Origin: Anaerolineales bacterium
Lineage (GTDB): Bacteria > Chloroflexota > Anaerolineae > Anaerolineales > Villigracilaceae
Direction: 5' to 3'
Assembly (NCBI GenBank): GCA_015075725.1
Contig: JABTTV010000001.1
Location: 62,001 to 126,000, forward strand
Length of the DNA: 64,000 nucleotides
Below, piece by piece: positions 51,949-58,850 of this stretch. Made by a program: the position numbers and the translations under genes. Each line of letters begins with the position of its first letter. Position 1 is the stretch's first letter. The notes under the pieces are model-generated. The model made no database searches, was not told the origin of the DNA, and saw only the letters and a program-made list of their open reading frames with translations.

Positions 51949-52575
51949 ATGCTGACTTTTACTTTTGCAGGCGATGAAGCAGGCGATGCCAGTTTGAATT
52001 TTGGCAAAGGCGCCTCACGGTATCTGGTGTTGACCTTGGTGGCAACGCAGGATGCAGATGGACTTCGTTCTGTATTAAGCAGGCTTCGCAAGCGGGAGGG
52101 GCTGGCTGAAAATTTCGAATTTCGCTTCAACAACCTGGCTTCTTCCAAGCTTCTGGGGAAAGCAATGAGCGCACTTCAATCGGCAGAATTTATGGCATGG
52201 GCGCTGGTGGTGGACAAGACCACCCTGCCGAAGATCGCGCAGGATATTTGGGGCACAGGTTTGTATTTTTACTTTTTGGTCGATCTGGTGAATCGCATAC
52301 CTGTAGAATACAGAAATAAAGGCACATTGATTTTGGATGAGATCGGGTCGGCAAGCGCGGAGTTGGTGAAATTAAAACGGACCTTCAAAATGCACGGCAT
52401 TCGGCATGAGTTCAGCCGTATTTTTATCCGCCGCTCGCGCAGTGAAGATTTGATTCAGGTCGCTGATCTGGTGGCGGGAAGCATATTGCGGCGCGATGCG
52501 CGGAAAGACAGCGAACAGTTTGACCTGATCTCGGATAAGATGCAGAGCATTTACAATTACGAGTACAAGGATTAA
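51949..52575 (+). CDS. DUF3800 domain protein
   Basis: A 208-residue DUF3800 protein, a family with an RNase H-like fold and unknown activity often found in mobile or defence loci. Landmarks are FAGDEAGD near the N-terminus (usually DESG), LILDEIG in the middle and QVADLVAGSILRR near the end, giving the acidic set expected to bind metal. Its ATG is 7 bases after the hsdR stop, so it is cotranscribed with the restriction genes. Whether it aids restriction or is a separate defence/regulatory factor is open. Confidence 0.82.
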   Translation: MLTFTFAGDEAGDASLNFGKGASRYLVLTLVATQDADGLRSVLSRLRKREGLAENFEFRFNNLASSKLLGKAMSALQSAEFMAWALVVDKTTLPKIAQDIWGTGLYFYFLVDLVNRIPVEYRNKGTLILDEIGSASAELVKLKRTFKMHGIRHEFSRIFIRRSRSEDLIQVADLVAGSILRRDARKDSEQFDLISDKMQSIYNYEYKD

Positions 52576-52580
52576 AGCAA

Positions 52581-52655
52581 CCCACCCCGCTAGCCCAAGT
52601 CCATCAACATAGATGGGGGCAGGCGGCCGCAGTTGGCCACTTTTCGCGGGGTGGG
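52581..52655. other. Structured intergenic element between DUF3800 and hsdM
   Basis: CCCACCCCGC (52581-52590) pairs perfectly with GCGGGGTGGG (52646-52655), and the enclosed bases hold two further small stems: CCATC/GATGG (52601-52605, 52612-52616) and GGCC/GGCC (52625-52628, 52635-52638). Together they make a possible three-way junction. It could be a REP-like repeat, a small RNA or a processing site. The remaining bases to 52763 hold no gene; a CTGCCA/TGGCAG dyad lies at 52715-52730. Confidence 0.5.
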
Positions 52656-52763
52656 GTGAGCCTTGCGGCTTTTACGCTTTAATAATACTCAGATTGACGG
52701 CAAAAGTCAAATCACTGCCATATTTGGCAGGCAAATGGAACAGAACAAGGATAATTCAGGATA

Positions 52764-54311
52764 ATGCCACAGAAGAAGCAGCAGACTGAAGGTAAGAAAG
52801 AAGCGAAAGCCATCCAAAAAATAAAGGCGAGTGATGAGGATATCCCGCAGGCTTTGACTACGGTCAAAACAGGAACGGTCACGGCCGACATCGTCGCCAA
52901 ATTGTGGAATTTGTGCAACGTGTTGAAAGACGACGGCGTGACGTACCATCAATACGTCACGGAATTGACCTATTTGCTATTCCTGAAAATGGCGAAGGAG
53001 ACCAACACCGAGAAGGATTTGCCCGCGGGCTATCGCTGGGATGATCTGGAGACGAAGAGCGCGCCTGATCGGCTGGCGTTTTATAAACTGCTGTTGATCC
53101 ATTTGGGAGATCACGGTTCGCTGTTGGTGCGCGAGATTTTCGCCAACGCCAGTTCGTTCATCAAGAAACCCACCACGCTTTCGATTTTGGTGACGGAGAT
53201 CGATAAACTGGATTGGTACAACGCCCGCCGCGAAGGCATGGGCGACCTGTACGAAGGCTTGCTGGAGAAGAACGCCAACGAGAAGAAATCGGGGGCGGGA
53301 CAATATTTCACGCCGCGCCCGCTGATCGACAGCATGGTCGAAGTGATGAAGCCGTCAGTGGAGGATACTGTTCAAGACCCTGCGGCAGGCACGGGCGGAT
53401 TCCTGATCGCTGCCAATCGCTATATCCGCGAACACAGCGATCCCGATTCGTGGAAAGAATCCCAACAGCGCAAATATCGTCGCAATACGTTCTATGGCAT
53501 GGAGTTCGTGCAGGATACGCACCGTCTGGCGTTGATGAACCTGATGCTGCACGGACTCGATTCAGACCCCGCCGCGGCGGGTATCCGTTATGGCGACACA
53601 CTCTCGCCTGAAGGTGAAGCGCTGCCCAAAGCCACGCTCATCCTCACCAACCCGCCGTTTGGGACGAAGAAGGGCGGCGGCTTGCCCACGCGGACGGATT
53701 TCACCTTCCCCACCAGCAACAAGCAGTTTGCGTTTTTACAGCACATCTATCGCGGACTCAAGCCTGGCGGACGCGCCGCGGTGGTGCTGCCCGATAACGT
53801 GCTGTTCGAAGCCAACATGGGCAGGCAAATCCGCGCGGACTTGATGGACAAGTGCAACCTGCATACCATCCTGCGCCTGCCCACGGGTATTTTTTACGCG
53901 CAGGGCGTGAAGACCAACGTGCTGTTCTTTACGCGCGGCGAAACGGACAAGGGCAATACCAAGGAAGTGTGGGTGTATGACCTGCGCGCCAACATGCCGA
54001 ATTTTGGCAAGAAGACGGTTCTCACGCGAGGGCATTTCAAGGAGTTTGAGGATTGTTATGGGGATGAGCCAGAGTGGAAAGTAGAAAGTGGAAAGAGGAA
54101 AGAGACAGAAAGATTCCGCCGCTTCACACGGGACTGGGTGGCGGAGCGCGGCGACAATTTGGATATTGCCTGGCTGAAAGATGACTCGGAAACCGCCGCC
54201 GAAGATTTGCCCGAACCCGAAGCGCTGGCAGAAGAAGCCCTGGGCGAACTTGAAGCCGCCATGGCTGAGTTGAGAAGTATCTTGGTTGAATTGGGTGATG
54301 AAAATGTTTGA
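52764..54311 (+). CDS. hsdM: Type I restriction-modification system methyltransferase subunit M
   Basis: A 515-residue N6-adenine methyltransferase that modifies DNA with HsdS. The N-terminal HsdM helical domain (about 30-160) precedes DPAAGTGGFLIAA (motif I, about 204-216) and the catalytic ILTNPPFGTKKGGG (NPPF, about 294). A lysine-rich start KKQQTEGKKEAKAIQKIKAS is not conserved. Near the C-terminus a stretch of purine-only codons (KVESGKRKE, about 54072-54110) looks like repeat DNA kept in frame. CAGGATA precedes the ATG. Confidence 0.96.
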   Translation: MPQKKQQTEGKKEAKAIQKIKASDEDIPQALTTVKTGTVTADIVAKLWNLCNVLKDDGVTYHQYVTELTYLLFLKMAKETNTEKDLPAGYRWDDLETKSAPDRLAFYKLLLIHLGDHGSLLVREIFANASSFIKKPTTLSILVTEIDKLDWYNARREGMGDLYEGLLEKNANEKKSGAGQYFTPRPLIDSMVEVMKPSVEDTVQDPAAGTGGFLIAANRYIREHSDPDSWKESQQRKYRRNTFYGMEFVQDTHRLALMNLMLHGLDSDPAAAGIRYGDTLSPEGEALPKATLILTNPPFGTKKGGGLPTRTDFTFPTSNKQFAFLQHIYRGLKPGGRAAVVLPDNVLFEANMGRQIRADLMDKCNLHTILRLPTGIFYAQGVKTNVLFFTRGETDKGNTKEVWVYDLRANMPNFGKKTVLTRGHFKEFEDCYGDEPEWKVESGKRKETERFRRFTRDWVAERGDNLDIAWLKDDSETAAEDLPEPEALAEEALGELEAAMAELRSILVELGDENV

Positions 54312-54363
54312 TGTCATTGCGAGGGCGGCGCTCTCCCGCCCGAAGCAATCCCCCTTATTGCAA

Positions 54364-54454
54364 TGTCGCTGCGAGCCGTTCTTTGGCGAAGCAGTCTCCA
54401 CATAATCAGGAGATTGCTTCGCCGCGAAGAGCAAGTGCGCGGCTCGCAATGACA
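54364..54454. repeat. 91-bp palindromic repeat, left copy beside the GIY-YIG gene
   Basis: Runs from TGTCGCTGCGAGC to GCTCGCAATGACA, with inner arms GCGAAGCAGTCTCC and GGAGATTGCTTCGC, so it is an imperfect palindrome. About 80 of 91 positions match the right copy. A partial copy (TGTCATTGCGAGG...) precedes it at 54313-54363. Confidence 0.8.
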
Positions 54455-54465
54455 AATGAGGTTAT

Positions 54466-54765
54466 ATGTCTGATCGACAATATTGTGTTTACATCATGAC
54501 CAATGCGCACAATACGGTCTTATACACAGGCGTGACCAATAATCTGCAACGCCGTGTGCTGGAACACAGGGAAGGTTCGGGCAGTAAATTTACAAAGAAG
54601 TACAATGTTCACAAGTTGGTCTACTTTGAATGCGGCAGTGATGTGAATACCGCCATCTTTCGAGAGAAGCAAATCAAGGCAGGCTCGCGCAAGAAGAAGG
54701 TTGAATTGATAAATGGCATTAATCCTGCATGGAAGGATTTGTATGAAGAATATTTCAATAAATAG
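54466..54765 (+). CDS. GIY-YIG nuclease domain protein
   Basis: A 99-residue single-domain GIY-YIG endonuclease of the UPF0213 type. The motif reads VYIMTN...VLYTGVTNNLQRRVLEHR with catalytic Arg, and the metal-binding Glu falls in REKQIKAGSRKKK. Stand-alone members are linked to DNA repair or mobile DNA, but their role is mostly unknown. It sits between hsdM and hsdS, splitting a normally contiguous pair, and is framed by two 91-bp repeats only 11 and 4 bases away. No ribosome site beyond AATGAGG. Confidence 0.9.
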   Translation: MSDRQYCVYIMTNAHNTVLYTGVTNNLQRRVLEHREGSGSKFTKKYNVHKLVYFECGSDVNTAIFREKQIKAGSRKKKVELINGINPAWKDLYEEYFNK

Positions 54766-54769
54766 CCAG

Positions 54770-54860
54770 TGTCACTGCGAGCGGTTTTTTCGCGAAGCAG
54801 TCTCCCCGACAGCAGGAGATTGCTTCGCCGCCAAGAGCAAGTGCGCGGCTCGCAATGACA
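54770..54860. repeat. 91-bp palindromic repeat, right copy beside the GIY-YIG gene
   Basis: Same length and ends as the left copy (TGTCACTGCGAGC to GCTCGCAATGACA) and same orientation. It fills the gap between the GIY-YIG stop and hsdS, ending 10 bases before the hsdS start. Confidence 0.8.
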
Positions 54861-54870
54861 TATATGGGCG

Positions 54871-56361
54871 ATGAGGTGGGCAGTGAGTGATTTGCCTGCT
54901 GGCTGGGTAGAAACTACGATTGGTGATGTAGTAGAACCAAAGGTGGAACAACGTACACCTTTGGAAAATGAACACTTCTATTACATTGATATTTCATCCA
55001 TTGATAGAACAGCCAAGAAAATCGTAAACCCACAAAAGTTGTCTGGCAAAGATGCCCCAAGCAGGGCGCGTCAAGTTGTTGCCAGTGGCGACGTGTTGGT
55101 TTCAATGACCCGCCCAAACTTGAATGCCGTTGCTATGGTTTCGGATGATTTAGATAAGCAAATTGCTTCAACGGGTTTCGATGTGTTGAGGGCTAAAGGT
55201 GTTGACTCTCGTTGGCTTTATTACCTTGTCAGAACCAATGACTTTGTTACTGCAATGTCAGACTTGGTGCAGGGCGCTTTATATCCAGCAGTTCGCCCAA
55301 GAGACATTCGCAAATTTGAAATTCCCCTTGCCCCACTGGGCGAACAAAAACGCATTGCCGAAAAACTCGATTCCCTGCTCACCCGCGTGGACTCGTGCGA
55401 GCGCCACCTGGAGCGCGTCCCGCAGATACTCAAACGCTTCCGCCAGTCCGTGCTGGCCGCGGCTACATCAGGGAGATTGACGGAGGATTGGAGAGAGGAA
55501 AAGGGAGTAGATAATTCAGCGACTGAGTTGCTTCAGGCTATTGCTAATGCACAAAACGAAGCAAGTATAAAAGTTCGTGGTGGAGCAATTGAGCCAAGTT
55601 TAGGTGATTTACCCGATGAAGTCGATTTACCTCAAGGATGGGTTGTAGCAGGATTTGATTTCCTTGCTGCGCCTGAAGCCAATGCGTTAAAAGCGGGTCC
55701 ATTTGGCTCAACGCTCAAAAAGAATATGTACGTCCCTCATGGTTATAAAATTTACGGTCAAGAACAAGTAATTGCTGGGGATGAAAATTTTGGCGATTAT
55801 TTTATTGATGAAGCGAAATATCAAGAACTAATTACCTGCGCAGTAAAGCCAGGTGATATTTTGATTAGTTTAGTTGGAACGATTGGAAAAGTATTAGTGC
55901 TTAGCGATAATTCCAAACCAGGAATCATAAATCCTCGTTTGGTAAAGTTGTCTTTGTACAAATCGATAAATCGAAAATACATAAGCCTTTACTTGCAAAG
56001 CCCGTTGGCACGCCATTTCTTTGAATCTAAAAGTCATGGCGGAACAATGGATATTTTGAATCTTGGTATTTTACGAGAGTTGCCAGTTTTAATTCCATCC
56101 CTTGAAGAACAAGCCGAAATCGTGCGGCGGGTCGAAAGTCTGTTTGCGTATGCCGAGCGTCTCGAAGCCCGCTATCTGTCCGCTAGTGAGCGGGTCGCGC
56201 GGCTTACGCCGTCAATGTTGGGGAAGGGGTTTCGCGGGGAATTGGTGGAGCAGGACCCGAATGATGAACCGGCAGAGAAATTGTTGGAGAGGGTCAAGGC
56301 AGGGCGGGAAGATGTCCAGCCGCAGAAGGCGGGTCCGCGCGGGAGGAAGGGAAGTAAGTGA
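54871..56361 (+). CDS. hsdS: Type I restriction-modification specificity subunit S
   Basis: A 496-residue specificity subunit with two target-recognition domains. TRD1 (about 1-155) begins LPAGWVETTIGDVVEPK, the central conserved helix is PLGEQKRIAEKLDSLLTRVD with SCERHLERVPQILKRFRQSV, TRD2 (about 240-410) begins LPQGWVVAGFDFLAAPEA, and the distal conserved helix is LEEQAEIVRRVESLFAYAER with ASERVARLTPSMLGKGFRGE. The two TRDs set the bipartite DNA target. TRD-coding parts are visibly more AT-rich than the conserved parts, a sign of exchange. Three damaged copies of its 3' end lie downstream. Confidence 0.95.
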   Translation: MRWAVSDLPAGWVETTIGDVVEPKVEQRTPLENEHFYYIDISSIDRTAKKIVNPQKLSGKDAPSRARQVVASGDVLVSMTRPNLNAVAMVSDDLDKQIASTGFDVLRAKGVDSRWLYYLVRTNDFVTAMSDLVQGALYPAVRPRDIRKFEIPLAPLGEQKRIAEKLDSLLTRVDSCERHLERVPQILKRFRQSVLAAATSGRLTEDWREEKGVDNSATELLQAIANAQNEASIKVRGGAIEPSLGDLPDEVDLPQGWVVAGFDFLAAPEANALKAGPFGSTLKKNMYVPHGYKIYGQEQVIAGDENFGDYFIDEAKYQELITCAVKPGDILISLVGTIGKVLVLSDNSKPGIINPRLVKLSLYKSINRKYISLYLQSPLARHFFESKSHGGTMDILNLGILRELPVLIPSLEEQAEIVRRVESLFAYAERLEARYLSASERVARLTPSMLGKGFRGELVEQDPNDEPAEKLLERVKAGREDVQPQKAGPRGRKGSK

Positions 56362-56378
56362 GAAAGTAGAAGGTTGCC

Positions 56379-56915
56379 ATGTCCAATAAAAATAAGAACA
56401 AAGCAAAGAAAAGCGGAAAGTCCACTCTGGCTCTCGTTCAGGAAATTCTTGGATTTATTGGGGGTATCATCGGTTCGGTTATGGCAATCTATGGATTCAT
56501 CAAAACCTTCCGCGATGACATTGATGGGTTTAATTGGCTTTTGTTCTTAGGTGGAGCGATCTGGCTCATTGTCCTCTGGCAAATGTTTCAGAGACAAAAG
56601 ACCTATGCTTATACTCTCTTAGCTTTAACCATTGTTGGTGGAGTTGCTGGTTGGGTAGGATGGCAGGGTCAAACACAGGCGAAGGAAGATAAAGTAATTG
56701 TTTTGATTGCAAAGTTTGACGGTCCCGAAGATGAATACGGAATACGAGATGAGATGATTGAGCAATTAAGGGAGGCTACTAAAGGCTATGAGGACACTGA
56801 AATTATCGCAGCAGAGGAGATGGTCACTGCTGCTCAAGGAAGTGAGTACGCTAGAGGGTTAGGGGGGGGATTTTCAAGCAGATTTAGTAATTTGGGCTTG
56901 GTACAAGCCAACTGA
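56379..56915 (+). CDS. 5' part of a frameshifted membrane-TPR gene
   Basis: Encodes a lysine-rich start, three membrane helices (about 20-45, 52-68, 75-95) and the start of a soluble domain, KVIVLIAKFDGPEDEYGIRD and IIAAEEMVTAAQGSEYARG. The frame is lost at a run of eight G (56862-56869); after it the reading LGGGFSSRF stops at 56915. One G fewer would give LGGDFQADLVIWAWYKPTDD and join the downstream TPR frame into a protein of about 540 residues. The gene is AT-rich against its neighbours. Its ATG follows hsdS by 17 bases. Confidence 0.75.
   Translation: MSNKNKNKAKKSGKSTLALVQEILGFIGGIIGSVMAIYGFIKTFRDDIDGFNWLLFLGGAIWLIVLWQMFQRQKTYAYTLLALTIVGGVAGWVGWQGQTQAKEDKVIVLIAKFDGPEDEYGIRDEMIEQLREATKGYEDTEIIAAEEMVTAAQGSEYARGLGGGFSSRFSNLGLVQAN
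56862..56869 (+). other. G8 homopolymer at the frameshift point
   Basis: Eight consecutive G residues. With seven, the upstream and downstream frames fuse perfectly. Either a slippage (phase-variation) site, a genuine mutation or a sequencing error. Confidence 0.7.
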
Positions 56916-56946
56916 TGATCCAAACATAACAATACACATTGAGAAT

Positions 56947-58002
56947 TTGTCTACAAAAGATATTAGTGCGTTGGGCGAATCGGAAATTATTCAACCACAA
57001 GCAACTTTAACTGAACTTCAGTCTTTTGAAGCTCAACGCAAGATTGGCTCGAAAACAAGTACTCTAATTACTTTTATTACGGGCTTGTTGAAATATAAAG
57101 CAAATGACTATCAATCTGCAATTTACCGATTTGAAAAAGTGAAGCAAGAGAATAACATCGATGAATTAATAAATAATGCCGAACTTTATTATTATATTGG
57201 TTATTGTAGCTACGGATTAGGTGACTACGAACGCGCAATTCAAGAATATAGCAATGTCTTTCTATTTGATCCTCAAAATGCAAAAGCTTATACCAATCGT
57301 GGTGCATCATACCACCGCTTAAAACAATACCAGCTTGCCATTGCAGATTATGATATGTCAATCCAAATCAATCCTCAAGATATTACAACGTTAAATAATC
57401 GTGGAAACGCCTATTTTGATACAGAACATTATGAAAAAGCTTTGCATGATTTCGATCAAGCAATTCAGATAAACCCACAGCACGCATTGTCATATAGAAA
57501 TCGGGCGCTTGCGTATATTGAATTAGGAAAAGATGAATTAGCAATAGAAGACTTAAACCGAGCAATTCTGATTGACTCTAAGAAAGCAGGCTTTTATTAC
57601 AATCGTGGATCGCTCTATGCAAATATGGGTAAATACGACCTTGCCATTCAAGATCTTAATATGGCAATTCAAATAGATTCTAGCTATGCTCTTGCTTTCA
57701 ATAATCGGGGAAATGCTTATTTAGGATTGAAACAATACGAAAATGCAATAAAAGACTATGATAAAGCTCTTGAGCTTGATCCTGGCATGCAAGGAGCTTA
57801 CAGTAATCGCTGTGGAGCTTTTATAGAGCGAGGACAATATGATAGGGCAATTCAAGATTGCAATAAAGCAATTCAAATTGACAATCTGTTTTCAATGGCT
57901 TATTACAACCGCGGAAAAGCTTACGAACATCTTGGTCAATTTTCAGATGCTAAAGCTGATTTTGCCAAATACAAAGAACTCACAGGGCAGGATGCGCCAT
58001 GA
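56947..58002 (+). CDS. 3' part of the membrane-TPR gene, tetratricopeptide repeats
   Basis: About eight to nine TPR units of 34 residues (repeating YxNRGxxYxxLxxYxxAIxDxxxAIxINP) fill most of 351 residues. In frame with it but upstream, 56869-56946 reads DFQADLVIWAWYKPTDDPNI, the missing link to the membrane part, so this is probably not an independent gene; the TTG at 56947 would be an artificial start. TPR arrays mediate protein binding. It is AT-rich and sits between hsdS and the first hsdS 3'-end remnant, suggesting acquired cargo. Confidence 0.75.
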   Translation: MSTKDISALGESEIIQPQATLTELQSFEAQRKIGSKTSTLITFITGLLKYKANDYQSAIYRFEKVKQENNIDELINNAELYYYIGYCSYGLGDYERAIQEYSNVFLFDPQNAKAYTNRGASYHRLKQYQLAIADYDMSIQINPQDITTLNNRGNAYFDTEHYEKALHDFDQAIQINPQHALSYRNRALAYIELGKDELAIEDLNRAILIDSKKAGFYYNRGSLYANMGKYDLAIQDLNMAIQIDSSYALAFNNRGNAYLGLKQYENAIKDYDKALELDPGMQGAYSNRCGAFIERGQYDRAIQDCNKAIQIDNLFSMAYYNRGKAYEHLGQFSDAKADFAKYKELTGQDAP

Positions 58003-58044
58003 GACCATCCACGAATACGTCACGAATGAACGAATGGGAAGCGC

Positions 58045-58156
58045 GCTACACGTCCACGTCCGAGCATGTCGAGCGGCTGACGCCGTCCCTGCCTGTCCTG
58101 AGCTTGTCGAAGGGCTGGCGAAGGCGTTCCGCGGGGAGTTGGTGAGTCAAGAGTAA
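58045..58156 (+). pseudogene. hsdS 3'-end remnant 1
   Basis: Reads RYTSTSEHVERLTPSLP, then LAKAFRGELVSQE and a stop, matching the distal helix of HsdS (ASERVARLTPSMLGKGFRGE). A short CCTGAGCTTGTCGAAGG repeat unit interrupts it. There is no TRD before it; the TPR gene occupies that place. The core GCGGCTGACGCCGTCC... (58073-58097) is identical in remnants 2 and 3. Confidence 0.75.
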
Positions 58157-58165
58157 GGATGAATT

Positions 58166-58486
58166 ATGAAGGATGAAATTGCAATTACAAATAATGATTA
58201 CTGGTTCAAAGTTATAGATATGCTTCAACAAAACTGGGCGCTTATCGAAGCGGCTCAGACTGGTTGTATCGTCTATTTTGTCGGCGACACTTCCGGCGTT
58301 TTTGACCAAATCGAATTTGATAATGTTGCTGAGGCAAAAAGGCAATTACGCCTGAATGGATTTCGCAGATATGCCGAAGACAGCAAAGCAAAAGATTTCA
58401 TCACCCCACCCGCACCACCGTTTCATAAATCAAGTCACCCGAACGGCGCTATCTATTCCTCTGGCAGATATTGGAAGACTGAATGA
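58166..58486 (+). CDS. Small AT-rich gene of unknown function
   Basis: Encodes 106 residues beginning MKDEIAITNNDYWFKVIDML with LIEAAQTGCIVYFVGDTSGVFDQI and a C-terminal PPAPPFHKSSHPNGAIYSSG. No family is recognised. It has AAGGATGAATT before the ATG, is AT-rich like the TPR gene, and lies between two hsdS 3'-end remnants. It looks like a second inserted cargo gene. An immunity- or regulator-type small protein would fit in size, but nothing in the sequence shows it. Confidence 0.65.
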   Translation: MKDEIAITNNDYWFKVIDMLQQNWALIEAAQTGCIVYFVGDTSGVFDQIEFDNVAEAKRQLRLNGFRRYAEDSKAKDFITPPAPPFHKSSHPNGAIYSSGRYWKTE

Positions 58487-58489
58487 ATA

Positions 58490-58560
58490 GGAAGCGGGTC
58501 GCGCGGCTGACGCCGTCCCTGCCTGTCTAAGGGGTTCCGCGGGGAGTTGGTGGAGCAGGA
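58490..58560 (+). pseudogene. hsdS 3'-end remnant 2
   Basis: GAAGCGGGTCGCGCGGCTGA...GGGGTTCCGCGGGGAGTTGGTGG-type sequence equals the hsdS codons for RVARLTPS and FRGELVEQ, with a small deletion and stop (TAA) between. It shares a 25-base exact core (58503-58527) with remnants 1 and 3. Confidence 0.75.
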
Positions 58561-58606
58561 GGAGCCGGGTGACTGTCACCTATGTAGACGCGCAATGAAC
58601 AAAAAA

Positions 58607-58696
58607 CTATTTGCCTGTGCCGAGCGTCTCGTAGCCCACTACCTGTCCGCCAGTGAGCGGTCGAGCGGCTGACGCCGTCCCTGCCTGTCTAAGGGG
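58607..58696 (+). pseudogene. hsdS 3'-end remnant 3
   Basis: Corresponds to hsdS codons for LFAYAERLEARYLSASERVARLTPS with point changes and a one-base loss, then CTAAGGGG as in remnant 2. Core at 58665-58689. From here to the kinase gene start nothing else is recognised. Confidence 0.75.
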
Positions 58697-58850
58697 ATGA
58701 ACACATCTCAAGTGGAATTGGTTTCCGCATGATGCAAAAGGACTATTTTACATAGTTCTTTATCATTTTTTCGAACTAGGGATTATGCGCCTTGGAAAAA
58801 AGCCCCGGCTGGCGCACAATAGGGGCGTAGATATCCAGGAAAGGGACCTG

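Noticed and set aside
52581..52655. Retron-type non-coding RNA
   Set aside because: No reverse transcriptase gene in the window; the element is short and lacks the msr/msd layout.
52715..52730. CTGCCA/TGGCAG dyad as an operator for a C-protein
   Set aside because: Six-base arms only, imperfect centre, and no controller gene in the locus.
58073..58689. Three identical 25-base repeats as a CRISPR array
   Set aside because: Gaps between cores are 405 and 137 bases, one holds a gene, and the repeats match the hsdS 3' coding sequence; no cas genes are present.
54871..58696. Invertible hsdS cassette (phase-variable inversion)
   Set aside because: All hsdS-like remnants are in the same orientation and no invertase/recombinase gene or inverted TRD copy is seen.
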